Shown here: piece after piece, positions 26,799-35,357 of the stretch
How the letters are laid out: each line of letters begins with the position of its first letter
Numbering within the stretch: the stretch's first letter is position 1
Assembly (NCBI RefSeq): GCF_025145285.1
Contig: NZ_CP102251.1
Coordinates: 310,001-374,000, forward strand
Length of the DNA: 64,000 bases
Reading direction: 5' to 3'
Origin: Alistipes onderdonkii
GTDB taxonomy: Bacteria > Bacteroidota > Bacteroidia > Bacteroidales > Rikenellaceae
Program-made: the position numbers and the translations under genes
Notes under the pieces: generated by a model
What the model was told of the DNA's origin: nothing
The model's input: only the letters and a program-made list of their open reading frames with translations
The model's database searches: none

Positions 26799-27611
26799 CT
26801 ACAACGTATAGACAAAGGGGGTCTGCAGCCGCAGGTTCCCTGCTTTTTGCGCATCGTCGAAAAGTCCGAACACGGCCGAGCCGCTGCCCGACATCGAGGC
26901 ATAGACCGCTCCGGCCGCAAGCAGGCTGTCACGGGCTTCGCGGATGGCAGGATGCGCCGCGAAGATATGCGGTTCGAAATCGTTGGTCACCAAACCCTGC
27001 CACTCCACCACAGGCCGCCGCAAGCGCTCCGCGAGGGGCACTTCGGGCACATGCGGACGTACCCCTGCGTAAGCCTCGCGCGTCGAAACGCCCACGTCGG
27101 GTTTTACGACAACGAGCGTCATTCCCGCCAGGCAGAGCGGGTAAGGCTCCATGATCTCGCCCCTCCCGGTGCAAAGCTGCGGGGTATTGCGCACGAAAAA
27201 AGCCGTGTCGCTACCCAATCCGGCGGCAAGGTCGATCAGCTCCGCCTCCGAGAGCCGCAGGCCGAAAAGCCCGTCGAGCGCCAGCAGTACGGCGGTGCCG
27301 TCGGACGAACCGCCCCCGAGTCCGGCACCGAAAGGCACCCGCTTGTCGAGGCGTATCTCCACGCCGTCCACGCCGTAGCGTTCCCGCATCAGCTGGAAAG
27401 CCTTGACGCAGATATTCTCCCCGGGGGTGCAATCCACCGCCAGCCCTTCGGAGAGGAACCGCACGCCGGGCACGGCCGTGCGCGTCACCCCGACCACGTC
27501 GTACAGTCCCCGCACGGGGAACATCACGGTCGACAACTCGTGGTAGCCGTCCTCACGGCGGCGCAGGACATCCAGCCCCAGATTTATTTTGCAGTTTGCA
27601 TGCAAGATCAT
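26799..27611 (-). CDS. ispE: 4-diphosphocytidyl-2-C-methyl-D-erythritol kinase
   Basis: IspE phosphorylates CDP-ME in the MEP isoprenoid pathway. The 270-residue GHMP kinase has ANCKINLGLDVLRRREDGYHEL near the N-terminus (quoted in part: KINLGLDVL), the ATP loop VPFGAGLGGGSSDG and C-terminal MSGSGSAVFGLF. The start at 27611 (MILHANCKINLG) fits the family and lies 4 nt after a -7 box, so the message is probably leaderless. ispD lies elsewhere in the window at 47 kb. Confidence 0.96.
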   Translation of the reverse strand: MILHANCKINLGLDVLRRREDGYHELSTVMFPVRGLYDVVGVTRTAVPGVRFLSEGLAVDCTPGENICVKAFQLMRERYGVDGVEIRLDKRVPFGAGLGGGSSDGTAVLLALDGLFGLRLSEAELIDLAAGLGSDTAFFVRNTPQLCTGRGEIMEPYPLCLAGMTLVVVKPDVGVSTREAYAGVRPHVPEVPLAERLRRPVVEWQGLVTNDFEPHIFAAHPAIREARDSLLAAGAVYASMSGSGSAVFGLFDDAQKAGNLRLQTPFVYTL

Positions 27612-27615
27612 ACGG

Positions 27616-27623
27616 CAAAGATA
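27616..27623 (-). promoter_or_regulatory. ispE promoter -7 box (TATCTTTG)
   Basis: On the minus strand TATCTTTG is followed by CCGT and the ispE ATG. It lies only 9 bp from the divergent GSCFA box. Confidence 0.75.
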
Positions 27624-27632
27624 TAAAATTTG

Positions 27633-27640
27633 TACTTTTG
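27633..27640 (+). promoter_or_regulatory. GSCFA gene promoter -7 box (TACTTTTG)
   Basis: TACTTTTG is followed by CCCT and the ATG at 27645. The two divergent boxes are too close for simultaneous polymerase binding. Confidence 0.75.
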
Positions 27641-27644
27641 CCCT

Positions 27645-28610
27645 ATGAAATTCCGCACCGAAATCGACATTGCGCCCCTCGGGGTGAAAATCGGATACGG
27701 GAACCGCATCCTGGCCCTCGGTTCCTGCTTCGCCGAACACATCGCGGGACGGCTCGCCGAAGCCCGGTTCCGCATCGTCACAAACCCCACGGGCATCCTG
27801 TTCAACCCCCTCTCCATCGCCGCCGCGCTGCGCAGCTATGCGGACGAGGCGCCCGTACAGCATTCCGAGCTGGACTTCGACGGCGAACTGTGGTTCCACT
27901 ACGGGTTCCACGGCTCTCTCTCGGCCGCGTCGCCCGACGAGGCGCTGGCTGCGATGAACGCCGCCCGCAAGGCAGGCGCCGAAGCCCTGCGCCGTGCCGA
28001 CCGGGTATTGCTGACCCTGGGCACGGCATGGGTCTACGAACACAACGGGCAGGTGGTGGCCAACTGCCACCGGCAGCCCGCGACCGAATTCGTACGGCGC
28101 AGGCTGGGCGTCGCGGAGATCACCGGGGCATTTTCAGCCCTGCTCGCCGGGCCGCTCGCCGGGAAAGAGGTCATCCTCACGGTCAGCCCCGTACGGCACC
28201 TCGGCGACGGGCTGGAGGGCAACGCCGTAAGCAAGGCCACGCTCCGCCTGGCGGCCGAAGAGCTGGCCGCGGCGCACGCCGCCGTCCACTACTTCCCGGC
28301 CTACGAAGTGCTCAACGACGACCTGCGCGACTACCGTTTCTACGCCGACGACCTGGTGCACCCCTCGGCGCAGGCCATACAATACGTCTGGGAAAAATTC
28401 ATCCCCGCAGTGCTCTCGGACGAGGCACGACGCCTGCTCCACGACGTGCGGCACATCGTCGTCGCGGCGGCGCACCGTCCCCGCAACCCCCGCAGCGAGG
28501 CCTACCGGGAGTTCTGCCGCCGCAGGATAGGCGAGATCGCGGCACTGCCGCAGGTCGATTTTCAGGCCGAGGAGGAATATTTCCGCAGATGTATCGAAAT
28601 AAATTCGTAA
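27645..28610 (+). CDS. GSCFA family protein (SGNH-like)
   Basis: The 321-residue protein carries the name-giving motif LALGSCFAEHI near residue 27, ALRSYADEAPVQHSE, and a LLTLGTAWVYEHNGQVVANCH segment (partly quoted as TLGTAWVYEHNGQ). GSCFA domains are SGNH/GDSL-like hydrolase relatives, probably esterases or acyl-transfer enzymes; the Ser of GSCF aligns with the nucleophile. No signal peptide is seen. The ATG lies 4 nt after the -7 box. Confidence 0.88.
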   Translation: MKFRTEIDIAPLGVKIGYGNRILALGSCFAEHIAGRLAEARFRIVTNPTGILFNPLSIAAALRSYADEAPVQHSELDFDGELWFHYGFHGSLSAASPDEALAAMNAARKAGAEALRRADRVLLTLGTAWVYEHNGQVVANCHRQPATEFVRRRLGVAEITGAFSALLAGPLAGKEVILTVSPVRHLGDGLEGNAVSKATLRLAAEELAAAHAAVHYFPAYEVLNDDLRDYRFYADDLVHPSAQAIQYVWEKFIPAVLSDEARRLLHDVRHIVVAAAHRPRNPRSEAYREFCRRRIGEIAALPQVDFQAEEEYFRRCIEINS

Positions 28611-28615
28611 ATTTG
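28608..28615 (+). promoter_or_regulatory. -7 box (TAAATTTG) overlapping the GSCFA stop
   Basis: The TAA stop of the GSCFA gene forms the first bases of TAAATTTG, 20 nt upstream of the next ATG at 28636. Confidence 0.55.
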
Positions 28616-28635
28616 CGGCCAATCACACACACGCA

Positions 28636-30201
28636 ATGAAGCACAGGATCATTTTACTTGCCATAGCCGCCCTGGCGGCATTCGAAGCCGCGGCGGCACG
28701 CCCCCGCCTGGTCGTCAACATCGTCGTAGGCTCGATGCGCGCCGAAGACCTCGGCCGGTATGCCGACAACTACGGCGAAGGCGGGCTCAGGCGCCTGCTG
28801 GACGGGGGCACGGTCTTCGCCGACAGCCGCTACGACTACCAGCAGACCACGACGCCCGTATCGCTCGCCACGCTCACCACGGGCGCCATGCCTTCGACGC
28901 ACGGCGTAATCGGCGCCCGCTGGCGCGACTACGTCGAAAACGACGCCGTGGAACTGATCGCCGGGCGCAAGGGCCCGGGGCCCTACAACCTGATAGCCCA
29001 GACGCTCGCCGAGGCGCTCCTGCAACACGAGCCCGGAGCCAAAGCCGTCTCGGTTGCCACCGAGGCGATGTCGGCGGTCATCATGGCCGGGCACGGCGGC
29101 GAGGCCTTCTGGCTCGATTCGGCGCGCTGCGGCTGGGAAACGTCGCCCTATTACGCCCCCGAAGTACCCGAATGGGTCGCCCGCAGCAACCGCGAACGCT
29201 ACAACCTCTCGTACATCGCCCCCGAGTGGCGCACGCTCTACGAAAAGGGACGCTACCTCAACACCCGCAACTGGGACATCGTTCTCACGGGCAAAAGCAG
29301 GAAAGACAAAGACGAGCCGGGCGAAGGGCGCCTGAAACTCACGTCGGACTACGACAAAATGCTCTACACCCCGGCGGGCAACACCGCCGTGCTGGGCTTT
29401 GCCAAGCAGGCCATCGCCCAGTTCAAACTCGGCGACGACGCGACGCCCGACCTGCTGAACATCTGCCTCGACACGCCGCGCCGCATCAGCGAGGCCTACG
29501 GCCCCGAGTCGGTCGAGGTCGAGGACATGTACTACCGCCTGGATCGCGACCTGGCCGATTTTCTGACCTTCGTCTTCGCCCAGGTCAGAAACGGTGAGGT
29601 GCTCGTCGTCTTCACCTCCGACCACGGCACCAGCCCTTCTTTCGACACGGGGCACGAAGAGAGCGACCGGTTCAACACCCGCCAGTTCGAGGTGATCGTC
29701 AACGGCTTCCTCAACGTCCGCTACGGCATGGGCGACTGGGTACTGGAGTACGAGGACAAATGCGTCTACCTGAACCACAACCTGATCTACGAGCGGGGGC
29801 TCGACCTGGCCGAGGTACAGAACGAGGTGGCGATCTTCGCCATGCAGTTCCGGGGCGTATCGCACGCCCTCTCGGCGACGGCCATGCGTACGAGCTACTT
29901 CGGGAGCGGCTATGCCCGCAAGATGCAGAACAGCTTCTACCCCCGCCGTTCGGGCGACGTCATCCTGAACCTGATGCCCGGCTGGATCGAGGAGCAGGAG
30001 CGCTGCTGGTCGTCGTCGGGATCGATGTACGGCTACGACACGCAGGTGCCGCTGGTATTCTACGGCGTCGGCGTCGGGCCGCAGCGCATAAAGCGCCGCG
30101 TGGACATGACAGCCGTGGCCCCGACCGTGGCACGTATGCTGGAGATCACCGAGCCTGCGGCATCGGAAGGCGAAGTACTGCCGGAAATAATAGATTTGTA
30201 A
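28636..30201 (+). CDS. PafA-like alkaline phosphatase superfamily protein with altered metal ligands
   Basis: The 521-residue exported protein (signal peptide to about residue 21) has the alkaline phosphatase superfamily fold. The nucleophile region QTTTPVSLATLTTG and the SDHG metal motif (Asp329/His330) are present. Other metal positions look replaced relative to PafA-type enzymes. The first Asp of VVDQMR is Gly32 in VVGSMR. The DxxxH segment before YGP reads TPRRISEAYGP. The His of YDTHVP is Gln470 in YDTQVP. I recall a related Bacteroidota subfamily with similar changes. Activity is uncertain. Confidence 0.8.
   Translation: MKHRIILLAIAALAAFEAAAARPRLVVNIVVGSMRAEDLGRYADNYGEGGLRRLLDGGTVFADSRYDYQQTTTPVSLATLTTGAMPSTHGVIGARWRDYVENDAVELIAGRKGPGPYNLIAQTLAEALLQHEPGAKAVSVATEAMSAVIMAGHGGEAFWLDSARCGWETSPYYAPEVPEWVARSNRERYNLSYIAPEWRTLYEKGRYLNTRNWDIVLTGKSRKDKDEPGEGRLKLTSDYDKMLYTPAGNTAVLGFAKQAIAQFKLGDDATPDLLNICLDTPRRISEAYGPESVEVEDMYYRLDRDLADFLTFVFAQVRNGEVLVVFTSDHGTSPSFDTGHEESDRFNTRQFEVIVNGFLNVRYGMGDWVLEYEDKCVYLNHNLIYERGLDLAEVQNEVAIFAMQFRGVSHALSATAMRTSYFGSGYARKMQNSFYPRRSGDVILNLMPGWIEEQERCWSSSGSMYGYDTQVPLVFYGVGVGPQRIKRRVDMTAVAPTVARMLEITEPAASEGEVLPEIIDL
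30191..30198 (+). promoter_or_regulatory. Possible sufE -7 box (TAGATTTG)
   Basis: A TAnnTTTG match within the last codons of the upstream gene lies 21 nt before the sufE ATG. Confidence 0.45.
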
Positions 30202-30219
30202 GGATTTAAAGCAAAAGAT

Positions 30220-30639
30220 ATGGACAAGATACAGGAGGAGATCATCGGGGAGTTCTCGGTATTCGACGACTGGCTCGACAAATACGACTACCTCATCGGC
30301 CTGAGCGACTCGCTCCCGGCCATCGCAGCCGAGCACCGCACGGAACAATACCTGATCGACGGCTGCCAGTCGCGCGTGTGGGTAGACGCACGTCTGGAGG
30401 ACGGCAAGGTCTACTATGCCGCCGACAGCGACGCCATAATAACCAAGGGCATCATCGCGTTATTGATACGCGTGCTGAACGGGCGCACGCCGCAGGAGAT
30501 CCTCGACACCGACCTCTATTTCATCGACGCCATCGGCCTGAGCGCCAACCTCTCGCCCACGCGCTCGAACGGCCTGCTGTCGATGGTCAAACAGATGCGG
30601 CTCTATGCGCTCGCGTTCGCAAGCAAAAGCGAAAAATAA
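30220..30639 (+). CDS. sufE: SufE family cysteine desulfuration protein
   Basis: SufE accepts persulfide sulfur from the desulfurase SufS for Fe-S cluster assembly. The 139-residue protein has IIGEFSVFDDWLDKYDYLI at the N-terminus, the active Cys in LIDGCQSRVWV (about residue 49) and the C-terminal SANLSPTRSNGLLSMVKQM. Length is typical. It is followed 9 nt later by a SufT-like gene, so the pair forms an Fe-S maturation unit apart from the main suf operon. Confidence 0.95.
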   Translation: MDKIQEEIIGEFSVFDDWLDKYDYLIGLSDSLPAIAAEHRTEQYLIDGCQSRVWVDARLEDGKVYYAADSDAIITKGIIALLIRVLNGRTPQEILDTDLYFIDAIGLSANLSPTRSNGLLSMVKQMRLYALAFASKSEK

Positions 30640-30648
30640 CAGACAGCC

Positions 30649-30969
30649 ATGACACCCGAAGACATACTGAAGGTAGAGAAGGACATAGTCCTTACGCTCA
30701 AGAACATATACGATCCCGAAATCCCGGTCAACATCTACGACCTGGGATTGATCTACGAAATAGACTACACGCCCGACGGCGTGGCGAACATCCGCATGAC
30801 CCTCACGGCGCCCAACTGCCCCATGGCCGACATGCTCGTGGAGGATGTCAACCAGCAGGTTGCCAAGGTCGACGGCGTAAAGGCGGTGAATGTCATCCTC
30901 ACGTTCGACCCCGTATGGGACAAGAGCATGATGTCGGAGGAGGCGCTGCTCGAACTCAACATGTTCTGA
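30649..30969 (+). CDS. SufT/MIP18-like (DUF59) Fe-S assembly protein
   Basis: The 106-residue DUF59 protein has YDPEIPVNIYDLGLIYEI and LTAPNCPMADMLVEDV, with the conserved Cys in APNCPM, and FDPVWDKSMMSEEAL. Homologues (SufT, PaaD, MIP18) assist Fe-S cluster delivery. It lies 9 nt after sufE and one base before the DUF2851 start, indicating an operon. Confidence 0.93.
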   Translation: MTPEDILKVEKDIVLTLKNIYDPEIPVNIYDLGLIYEIDYTPDGVANIRMTLTAPNCPMADMLVEDVNQQVAKVDGVKAVNVILTFDPVWDKSMMSEEALLELNMF

Positions 30970-30970
30970 C

Positions 30971-31927
30971 ATGGGCGCGGAGCAGGAGCATCGGATGCTG
31001 AACCGGCTGCAGGCCGGGGCCGGGACGTACGCCTGCGGCGGGTACCTCGCCGGGCTGGGCTCCCTGCAGCGCAGCGAAATATGCACGGCACTGCTCTTCA
31101 GCCGGCTGGAACGCAAGATGCGCATGGTCGACGCCCTGCGGGAAGAGGCTTCCGAGAACTGGAACCAGACCTTCTACCTGCTCTATTTCCGCACGCTGGG
31201 CGACCGCCGGAACCAGGAGGCGTACCTCTCGCTGGCACGCCGCGTCCCCTACAAGGTCGTCCTGCGCGAACGGCTGGCGCCGCGGGCCGTCGAAGCCATG
31301 TTCTTCGGGGCTTCGGGGCTGCTGACGCTCTATCCGCACGACGCGTACACGCTCGACCTGGCGCGCGACTTCGAATACCTGGCGGCCAAATACGACATCG
31401 AACCGCTGGATGCCGGGGTCTGGGAACTGGACGAGATACGCCCCGCCAACCATCCCGTACTGCGTCTGGCACAGGCGGCCGAGTTCTTCATACAGGACGA
31501 ATTCGTAATGGAACGCGCCATGTCATGCCGCACGGAAGAGGATATCCGGCGGCTGTTCTGCATCGAAGCGTCGGACTACTGGCGCACGCACCACATCCCG
31601 GGGATCGCAAGCGACGAACACCCCAAGCGGCTGGGCGCGTTCAAGGCCAATATCATCGGCATCAACCTCGTTTCCGTCCTGCAATTCGCCTACGGCAGCG
31701 TCACCGGGCGCGAAACGCTGCGCGACAGCGCCCTCACGCTGCTCGAACGCCTGCCAGCCGAGGACAACCGTTACATGCGCAACTGGCGCAACACGGGCGT
31801 TATGATCCGCAACGCGTTCGAATCGCAGGCGCTGCTGCAACTCGCCACGGAATACTGTCCTGCAAAACGCTGTACGGAATGCCCCGTCGGACGGCGCATC
31901 CTGCAAAGCATAAGTTCAACCGAATAA
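30971..31927 (+). CDS. DUF2851 family protein lacking the usual N-terminal domain
   Basis: The 318-residue protein matches the C-terminal part of DUF2851: LFSRLERKMRMVDALREE, ENWNQTFYLLYFRTLG, LDAGVWELDEIRPANHPVLRLAQ and EDNRYMRNWRNTGVMIRNAFESQALLQL. It ends with EYCPAKRCTECPVGRRIL, a Cys cluster. Family members are normally about 420 residues and begin with a domain containing DAGPDF- and GNVEIH-type motifs, which is missing here. The ATG directly follows the upstream stop, so the short form is probably native. Function unknown. Confidence 0.8.
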   Translation: MGAEQEHRMLNRLQAGAGTYACGGYLAGLGSLQRSEICTALLFSRLERKMRMVDALREEASENWNQTFYLLYFRTLGDRRNQEAYLSLARRVPYKVVLRERLAPRAVEAMFFGASGLLTLYPHDAYTLDLARDFEYLAAKYDIEPLDAGVWELDEIRPANHPVLRLAQAAEFFIQDEFVMERAMSCRTEEDIRRLFCIEASDYWRTHHIPGIASDEHPKRLGAFKANIIGINLVSVLQFAYGSVTGRETLRDSALTLLERLPAEDNRYMRNWRNTGVMIRNAFESQALLQLATEYCPAKRCTECPVGRRILQSISSTE

Positions 31928-31936
31928 CAGGCAACG

Positions 31937-32902
31937 ATGGAAAAGCAATCCCCCCTCATAAGCGTCATCATGCCACTCTACAACGCAGAGCGCTTCGTCG
32001 GCGAAAGCATCGGCAACATCCTCGGACAAACCGTCGGGGATTTCGAGCTGATCGTTATCGACGACGCCTCGACGGACTCCTCGTACGACATCGCAAGCCG
32101 TTATGCCGCGCAAGACGCACGGATCGTCCTGATGCGCAACGAGGCGAACCACGGCGCCGCCTATACCCGCAACCGGGGACTGGAAACAGCGCGCGGGAGT
32201 TTCATTACGTTCATGGATGCCGATGACCGCTGTTCGCCGGAACGTTTCGCCCGCCAGACAGCATTCTTCGGACAGCACCCGCAGATCGACCTGTGCGGCA
32301 GTTACTATACGATGTTCGGGCCGGACGATGCCCGGGAACAGAAGATCCAGGATCCCATCACGCACGAAGGAATCCGGATCCAGATGCTTTTCGGCTGCCC
32401 GTTCGCAATGTCGGCGGTCATGATGCGCAGCGAGGCGTTCCGATGTTCGGGAGTGCAGTTCCGGGATAGCATGGCAGAAGATTACCAATTCTGGGTAGAC
32501 CTTTCCGGGCACATGCACATGGCGAATATTCCGGAACATCTGTTTTTCTACCGCAGGTGGGAAAACCAACTTTCGACCAGCCAGTTAGACCGGCAAACCC
32601 TCAGCGCGCAAGCTATCCAGCGGGATCTGCTGCGCACAACCCTCGGCATGACGCTCACCGACGAGGAATCGCGGATATACACGCAGATGAACCTCCGGGT
32701 CGGGACACTGCGGCGCGACGAACTTACGACCTACCGCGGCCTGCTCAAACGACTCTACCGCGCAAACTCCGAACGCAGGGCCTACGATCCGAAACTGCTG
32801 CGCAAACGGCTGGTTTACCGTTACAAGCTCGCCTGCAAATGTTTCTATCCCTCGTGGATCGTAAAAATCAGGAAACGCCTGCTGTGGCTCGAACTCCGGT
32901 GA
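31937..32902 (+). CDS. Family 2 glycosyltransferase
   Basis: The 321-residue GT-A enzyme starts with LISVIMPLYNAERFVGESI. It has LIVIDDASTDSS and the DxD-type metal motif TFMDADDRCSPERF near residue 94. It uses a nucleotide-sugar donor; acceptor unknown, probably a surface glycan. A second GT2 gene of identical length follows one base later, so both are translated together. The C-terminal region is basic (KLACKCFYPSWIVKIRKR), which may aid membrane association. Confidence 0.92.
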   Translation: MEKQSPLISVIMPLYNAERFVGESIGNILGQTVGDFELIVIDDASTDSSYDIASRYAAQDARIVLMRNEANHGAAYTRNRGLETARGSFITFMDADDRCSPERFARQTAFFGQHPQIDLCGSYYTMFGPDDAREQKIQDPITHEGIRIQMLFGCPFAMSAVMMRSEAFRCSGVQFRDSMAEDYQFWVDLSGHMHMANIPEHLFFYRRWENQLSTSQLDRQTLSAQAIQRDLLRTTLGMTLTDEESRIYTQMNLRVGTLRRDELTTYRGLLKRLYRANSERRAYDPKLLRKRLVYRYKLACKCFYPSWIVKIRKRLLWLELR

Positions 32903-32903
32903 T

Positions 32904-33869
32904 ATGAAAAAAGTCAGCATCATAATCCCGTTGTACAACCTCGAAAAACTGATCGGGAAATGTATTGCCTCGGCCCTTGCGCAGGATTTATCTCCCGAGG
33001 AGTACGAAATTCTGGTCATCGACGACGGGTCGACGGACGGGTCGCTCGCAGCCGCCGAAAAGGCGGCGCAGGGGCACCCCAACGTACATGTATATACCAA
33101 ACCCAACGAGGGGCTGAGCCGCACGCGCAACTACGGCACCGACCGCGCCGCGGGCAGGTACGTCATGTATCTCGACGCAGACGATTACCTCGAACCGAAT
33201 GTCCTCGGGCACCTGGTGGAAACCATGGAGTGCGGAGGGCTCGACATGCTGTGCTTCGAAATAGCGGGAATCGACGAAAACGGCAACGACGTTCCACTCT
33301 GGAGCGACGGGATTTCCGCAGGCAACGGCTCCGACGTGCAGCGCGGAGTCGATTTCCTGCAACGCGACCGGTTCCTGCCGATGGTATACGCCTACCTCTA
33401 CTCGCGGGAGATGCTCGACGCCAACTCGCTGCGGATGACCCCGATCTGGCACGAGGACGAAGAGTTCACACCCCGCGCATTGTATTACGCACGGCGGATC
33501 CAATACCTCCCCGTCCGGGTTTACAACTACCTGCAACGCAGCGACTCGTTCATGGGCAATTACAAGCCACAAAGTCGCTTAGACCTCGTACGCGCAATGA
33601 AAAGCCTGACCTGTTTCGCCTCCCGCATCGGGGCGGAAGACCCCTCAGGCGCCCGTCTGATGCGCCTGCATGTGGGCAAGACCATGAGCCTGGCATGCAA
33701 ACAGACCGTGGTGAGGCAACTCGGCAACGCCCGCGAAATGCTCCGGGAAGCCCGCCGGCAAGGCATCATGCCGCTCGAATTCCGCCGCCGGGATTTCCGG
33801 CATTTCCTGATAAACCGCCTGCCGGGCCTGTACGTTCTCTACTATAAGTTACACAAAAAGCGGAAATAG
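32904..33869 (+). CDS. Family 2 glycosyltransferase
   Basis: The 321-residue GT2 enzyme starts MKKVSIIIPLYNLEKLIG. It has ILVIDDGSTDGS, the DxD motif MYLDADDYLEPN near residue 90 and a catalytic-region WHEDEEFTPRAL. It is homologous in its N-terminal half to the preceding gene, and the two starts and stops are one base apart. The pair probably adds successive sugars to one glycan. The C-terminus is basic (YKLHKKRK). Confidence 0.92.
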   Translation: MKKVSIIIPLYNLEKLIGKCIASALAQDLSPEEYEILVIDDGSTDGSLAAAEKAAQGHPNVHVYTKPNEGLSRTRNYGTDRAAGRYVMYLDADDYLEPNVLGHLVETMECGGLDMLCFEIAGIDENGNDVPLWSDGISAGNGSDVQRGVDFLQRDRFLPMVYAYLYSREMLDANSLRMTPIWHEDEEFTPRALYYARRIQYLPVRVYNYLQRSDSFMGNYKPQSRLDLVRAMKSLTCFASRIGAEDPSGARLMRLHVGKTMSLACKQTVVRQLGNAREMLREARRQGIMPLEFRRRDFRHFLINRLPGLYVLYYKLHKKRK

Positions 33870-33895
33870 GCGGTCGCGCCAATTATCATCCGGAA

Positions 33896-35164
33896 TCATT
33901 CGTTCGCCGCCCGGGGTGCGTCGGGCATATAGCGGCGCAGGACGTTTTCCAGCTCCGCGCCCCGCAAATTCCAGCCTTTTTCGAGAATGCGCCCGTCGGG
34001 GCCGAGAAGCAACAGCGTCGGGAAAAAAGTAATCCCGTAAGGGTTTCGCCGCACCTTCCCGTTATCACGGTCGGCGATCACCGTCCACGGCATCGCATAC
34101 TTATCCATAAAGCCGCGCAATTCGGCTGCGGTATTGTCCGCGACGCCGACGATCTCGAATCCGCAATTCCTGAAACGGGCATAAATATCCGGGTAATAAT
34201 TACGGATTTCATACACACAGGGGCCGCACGACAACGCCCAAAAATCCAGCAGTACATACTTTCCGGCGAAATCACCGGGGAAATGCACCGTCCGGCCCGC
34301 CATATCGACGGCCGTGAAAGCATAGGGCCGGAAGCCTACCTGCATGGCTTCCCGGCCTTCGGCATCGGGAACGCACTCCAGACGCAGGTAACGTCCGTCG
34401 GGCGCCAGGCTGTCGAGCAGGTACCACGCATCACCCAAACGGGCATATTCTTTCAAGTCATACTCCGCACTTCCGTTCCGGGTCGCGATCTTAATTGTGC
34501 ATAAATGCCGGTCGTACGAACCCTCAGGCACGATCGTACATGCGTACTCCACACCGTCGAGCGAGAACCGGCCTTGCGTCGTCTCCCACATCAACAGGTT
34601 ACGCTCCCCGAACCGATCCGAAAGTTCCACCCAGGTTATATCCGGCACGATTTTCTTGTTTACGACGCGTTCGTAGGCCATCCTTACCAGCGGGGGCTGC
34701 TCCCCAAGCCGGTAATCGGTTTCGTCCGAAAAATCGTAGTCGCCGTCGGTATCGAACATCACATGTTCCACCCCCGAACCGTCGCGGCCGAATGCAACCA
34801 TCAGAAATATCCGCACGGGGTACGGAGAATAATCCGTCGTATCCCGCTGCCATGCCTCGAATTTCCGCATGCAGGTCTGCTCATCGACCTTCCCGGCACA
34901 AAAACCCTGATAGAGAGCCTGCGGGAAGTCGTCCGTCACGGAATAAGCCTTCCACTCGTCAGGCAATCCGGTTGCCCGGGGACGGAGTTCGGCCAAAGGT
35001 ACGGTATCGTCCTCAAGCGGGAATGCCCATATGGTTGACTTTACGGCCGGTTTCTGTTTTTCGAGATGTACCTCGATGACCCGGGACTGGGCATGACAAC
35101 AAAACGCACAGGCGAGGAAGAGGATTGCCAGGGAATACCGGGCCGGAAGAAGTTTAGGCTCCAT
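33896..35164 (-). CDS. Exported TlpA-like thioredoxin-fold protein
   Basis: The 422-residue protein has a signal peptide (LLPARYSLAILFLACAFCCHA). A beta-rich N-terminal region of about 270 residues follows, then a C-terminal TlpA/AhpC-TSA domain with WALSCGPCVYEIRNYYPDI (active CGPC near residues 313-316) and the cis-Pro segment TFFPTLLLLGPDGRIL. It is a probable periplasmic thiol-disulfide oxidoreductase of the Bacteroidota type. The start at 35164 is preferred; an upstream Met at 35203 would precede the signal peptide with no fit. It is convergent with the GT genes. Confidence 0.87.
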   Translation of the reverse strand: MEPKLLPARYSLAILFLACAFCCHAQSRVIEVHLEKQKPAVKSTIWAFPLEDDTVPLAELRPRATGLPDEWKAYSVTDDFPQALYQGFCAGKVDEQTCMRKFEAWQRDTTDYSPYPVRIFLMVAFGRDGSGVEHVMFDTDGDYDFSDETDYRLGEQPPLVRMAYERVVNKKIVPDITWVELSDRFGERNLLMWETTQGRFSLDGVEYACTIVPEGSYDRHLCTIKIATRNGSAEYDLKEYARLGDAWYLLDSLAPDGRYLRLECVPDAEGREAMQVGFRPYAFTAVDMAGRTVHFPGDFAGKYVLLDFWALSCGPCVYEIRNYYPDIYARFRNCGFEIVGVADNTAAELRGFMDKYAMPWTVIADRDNGKVRRNPYGITFFPTLLLLGPDGRILEKGWNLRGAELENVLRRYMPDAPRAANE

Positions 35165-35200
35165 GAACGACAGATTAGTGGGGTTAACGCAAATTGTTAA

Positions 35201-35208
35201 CAAACATA
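35201..35208 (-). promoter_or_regulatory. Possible -7 box (TATGTTTG) for TlpA-like gene
   Basis: A TAnnTTTG match lies on the minus strand 36 nt upstream of the ATG. Confidence 0.45.
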
Positions 35209-35285
35209 AGGGTTTTGCAGGGAAATCAGGAATTTACGGGCAAATATATTTTTTTGCGGCAAACGGGGACTCCTCCCCGCAATAT

Positions 35286-35316
35286 TTTGTGGTTTTGAAA
35301 GAAATCATTACTTTTG
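35286..35316 (+). promoter_or_regulatory. secA promoter (-33 TTTG, -7 TACTTTTG)
   Basis: TTTG at 35286-35289 is separated by 19 nt from TACTTTTG at 35309-35316. This is one of the better full Bacteroidota promoters here and leaves a leader of about 37 nt. Confidence 0.7.
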
Positions 35317-35357
35317 TAAGATTTACGGACACAACCCCGAAATAACTGAAATCACAT

